Positions 6,224-8,125 of a stretch of 8,125 nucleotides of DNA are shown here, piece by piece. The position numbers were made by a program, and so were the translations under genes. The DNA comes from JBCDCU01 sp039180865 (lineage in GTDB: Bacteria > Pseudomonadota > Alphaproteobacteria > Rhizobiales > JACESI01): the NCBI GenBank assembly GCA_039180865.1, contig JBCDCZ010000208.1:1-8125 (forward strand), given 5' to 3'. The notes beneath the pieces were generated by a model, which worked only from the letters and a program-made list of their open reading frames with translations, was not told the origin of the DNA and searched no databases. Each line of letters opens with the position of its first letter. The first letter of the stretch is position 1.

Positions 6224-7039
6224 ATGGCGCAACTTTCCGCCCTCATGAACGTCATGGTGCAAGCGGCCCTCAAAGCAGGGCGGCGGCTTAAGCGTGATTT
6301 TGGTGAGGTTGAAAATCTCCAGGTTTCGGTAAAAGGCCCTGCTGACTTCGTTTCAAACGCGGATCGCCAGGCGGAAAAGATCGTCTATGAGGAACTGAAG
6401 AAAGCCCGTCCCAAATGGGGTTTCCTCATGGAGGAAGGCGGTGAAGAAGTGGGCGAGGACCCGCAACACCGATGGATCATCGATCCGCTTGATGGAACTA
6501 CGAACTTTCTGCACAGTATCCCGCATTTTGCGATTTCGATTGCCCTTGAAAGCCAAGGACAATTGATGGCGGGGCTCGTCTATAATCCCGTCAGCGAAGA
6601 GCTTTTCACCGCTGAGCGCGGCAAAGGTGCCTTTCTCAACGACCGCCGTATGCGGGTTGCGAATCGGAAAACGCTCGCGACATCCGTGATAGGGACCGGG
6701 ATTCCGCATATCGGACGGCCAGAACATGGAAAATTCATCCTCGAACTTGCCCATCTTATGGGTGAGACGGCCGGAATCAGACGCTCGGGCGCTGCCTCAC
6801 TCGATCTCGCCTATGTTGCGTCGGGCCGGTTCGACGGGTTCTGGGAACATGGACTGGCAGCCTGGGATGTGGCAGCCGGGATGCTTCTGATATCCGAGGC
6901 GGGCGGATTTGTGAGCGACCTGGAAGGTGGACAGAAAATCTTCCAGACGGGTGGCATATTGTGCGGAAATGAACCCATCCAGAAGAAGTTGCTCGCTGCA
7001 CTCAAAACCGGGCGCCAGCGGTCCCACAAATCGTCATAA
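6224..7039 (+). CDS. suhB: Inositol-1-monophosphatase family protein (SuhB-like)
   Basis: The 271-aa product belongs to the Li-sensitive, Mg-dependent sugar/inositol phosphatase family, which removes phosphate from myo-inositol 1-phosphate and similar substrates in the cytosol. E. coli SuhB also binds the transcription antitermination machinery for rRNA. Motif 1, WIIDPLDGTTNF (84-95), gives metal ligands Asp87 and Asp90. The upstream MEEGGEE (69-75) supplies the catalytic-site Glu70/71. Motif 2, WDVAAGMLLISEAGG (214-228), gives Asp215. The ADFVSNADRQAE stretch (40-51) is also typical. All catalytic positions are present. The gene follows efp by 28 bases and probably shares its transcript, although no clear ribosome site precedes ATG 6224. 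The real substrate cannot be told from sequence: cysQ-like or histidinol-phosphatase-like activity is possible, but the motifs fit SuhB best. Confidence 0.93.
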   Translation: MAQLSALMNVMVQAALKAGRRLKRDFGEVENLQVSVKGPADFVSNADRQAEKIVYEELKKARPKWGFLMEEGGEEVGEDPQHRWIIDPLDGTTNFLHSIPHFAISIALESQGQLMAGLVYNPVSEELFTAERGKGAFLNDRRMRVANRKTLATSVIGTGIPHIGRPEHGKFILELAHLMGETAGIRRSGAASLDLAYVASGRFDGFWEHGLAAWDVAAGMLLISEAGGFVSDLEGGQKIFQTGGILCGNEPIQKKLLAALKTGRQRSHKSS

Positions 7040-7216
7040 ATCGGCCATGCCGGGCATTCTTGCCCTTCAAAAGCCGTCTTTCCAATCGATGACCAGCGGT
7101 GCACGGGCACAAGAAAACCCACTGCAAGCTCAGCGGGCTATTGCGGGACTTCATGGATTTCGTCAATAGTATCCGCGATTAAGACGGGGCGGGACGCAAA
7201 GGGGAGCGGTTGGCCG
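7040..7216. other. Intergenic gap between suhB and the MotA/ExbB-like gene
   Basis: This is the longest gene-free stretch in the window (177 bases). A short hairpin, GGGCA-TTCT-TGCCC (7052-7065), follows the suhB stop but has no T-tract, so it is a poor terminator. A loose promoter-like pair, TTGCGG (7141-7146) and AATAGT (7165-7170) 18 bases on, is too weak to call. The only small ORF, from ATG 7048 (about 40 codons), shows no family features and no ribosome site. A promoter for the downstream gene probably lies here, by position only. Confidence 0.4.
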
Positions 7217-8125
7217 ATGGCGAAAGACTTCGATCCGTATCATATTGAGAGGCCGAACTCTTATCTGTTCATCATGATCCTGTTCCTGATCATTGTCGGC
7301 TTCATCGCCCTCATTTTGTATCGGGAGATTCTGACCGCGTATTTCGCGAACGTCGCGTTGAATTCGATTATTGGCATTGTCCTGTTATTCGGCGTGATTC
7401 TGTCTTTCGGGCAAGTGCTACGACTCTATCCGGAAATAAACTGGGTGAACACTTACCGCATGGATACCGCAGCGGTTCCGATCGGAACCGGGCCGCGCAT
7501 GTTGGCTCCAATGGCGAGCTTGCTGGGTGAAACCGGGGCGAAAGAGAGCATATCGGCGCAAGCCATGCGGTCGATCCTTGATTCGATCGGCCAACGGCTT
7601 GACGAGGGGCGTGATACATCGCGCTATCTTATCGGGCTCTTGGTCTTTCTTGGCCTTCTCGGAACCTTCTGGGGTCTGCTCCAGACGGTTGGTGCTGTTG
7701 GTGAAACCATCCAATCGCTGGATGTGACCTCTGGCGATTCGTCTTTGATTTTCGAAGATCTTAAAACCGGGCTCGAGGCCCCACTCTCGGGGATGGGTAT
7801 TGCGTTTTCCTCATCCCTTTTCGGGCTCTCCGGTTCCCTTGTTCTCGGCTTCCTCGATTTACAGTCGGGACACGCGCAAAACCGGTTTTACAACAATCTC
7901 GAAGACTGGCTTTCGACATTCACCGATGTTTCGGGAGAGGGCGCGGATCTGCAACTGGCTGCGGCATCCAACCAGTCCGACAAGACCTTGATGGAGCGAA
8001 TGGCCAGGGCCCTTGTCAAAGGCAATCAGAACATCGAACAATCAACGCGAGACAATACCGAGGTCGTCACAAACCTGACCGATGGTATCCAGGGGCTTGT
8101 TCAGAATATGCGAACGGAACAACAG
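7217..8125 (+). CDS. MotA/TolQ/ExbB proton-channel family protein, 5' part (runs off window end)
   Basis: An open frame from ATG 7217 to the window edge gives 303 residues without a stop. AAAGGGGAG (7198-7206) lies upstream at a slightly long 10-base spacing. Hydrophobic segments lie at about 16-36, 48-70, 137-160 and 187-213, so four membrane spans in the inner membrane are likely. The pair LGLLGTFWGLLQTV (145-158) and APLSGMGIAFSSSLFGL (188-204) is the MotA/TolQ/ExbB core, where proton flow is coupled to motion of a partner protein. After the last span (about 215-303) the chain is polar and helical, with a regular spacing of Ile/Val/Leu compatible with a coiled coil. Its partner, expected to be a MotB/TolR/ExbD- or OmpA-like peptidoglycan-binding protein, would lie downstream, outside the window. 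It is not a classical MotA: only the family core can be supported, and the substrate or machine is unknown. Confidence 0.87.
   Translation, partial: MAKDFDPYHIERPNSYLFIMILFLIIVGFIALILYREILTAYFANVALNSIIGIVLLFGVILSFGQVLRLYPEINWVNTYRMDTAAVPIGTGPRMLAPMASLLGETGAKESISAQAMRSILDSIGQRLDEGRDTSRYLIGLLVFLGLLGTFWGLLQTVGAVGETIQSLDVTSGDSSLIFEDLKTGLEAPLSGMGIAFSSSLFGLSGSLVLGFLDLQSGHAQNRFYNNLEDWLSTFTDVSGEGADLQLAAASNQSDKTLMERMARALVKGNQNIEQSTRDNTEVVTNLTDGIQGLVQNMRTEQQ

Noticed and set aside
7048..7169. Small ORF of about 40 codons between suhB and the channel gene
   Set aside because: No Shine-Dalgarno, no family resemblance, and the frame is merely the continuation of an alternative frame of suhB.
7217..8125. 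Possible Zorya (ZorA) defence component
   Set aside because: The MotA-like core and helical tail invite the comparison, but there is no ZorB, helicase or nuclease in view, no mobile-element context, and the neighbours are conserved housekeeping genes. Kept only as a point to check downstream.

Overview
The window is a co-directional, tightly packed stretch of housekeeping genes, all on the + strand. It suggests an alphaproteobacterium, probably Hyphomicrobiales (Rhizobiales) or a close relative. The reasons are the gene order (tkt-gap-pgk-aldolase-ThiE-like-Sel1-efp-IMPase-MotA/ExbB), the typical alphaproteobacterial form of GAPDH, PGK and EF-P, and the moderate-to-high GC. Genus cannot be read from the sequence. 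I see no mobile element, CRISPR array, tRNA, rRNA or other sign of an accessory island.

Layout. Positions 1-349 hold the 3' end of transketolase, whose stop overlaps the gap start (ATGA). gap (346-1350) is followed by a clear Rho-independent terminator (1361-1390). Then come pgk (1427-2626) and a class II (FbaA-type) fructose-bisphosphate aldolase (2687-3754). A thiamine-phosphate-synthase-like barrel protein follows, whose true start is probably a CTG at 3782. Next are a secreted Sel1-repeat protein (4470-5534), elongation factor P (5632-6195) and an inositol-monophosphatase/SuhB-family phosphatase (6224-7039). After a 177-base gap, the 5' part of a MotA/TolQ/ExbB-family proton-channel gene starts at 7217 and runs off the window end.

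How the genes work together. Transketolase, GAPDH, PGK and aldolase supply the lower gluconeogenic/glycolytic and pentose-phosphate reactions around glyceraldehyde 3-phosphate and fructose 1,6-bisphosphate. The terminator after gap can set pgk-fba expression apart from tkt-gap. The downstream genes have no obvious metabolic link to glycolysis: EF-P rescues ribosomes at polyproline, the Sel1 protein is probably periplasmic, and the channel protein is in the inner membrane. They look like a conserved neighbourhood more than one pathway.

Most of the window is ordinary. The points worth a second look are the ThiE-like gene (non-canonical start, loss of substrate-binding motifs), the E. coli-type class II aldolase in an alphaproteobacterial glycolytic cluster, and the incompletely visible MotA/ExbB-like protein with a long helical tail.
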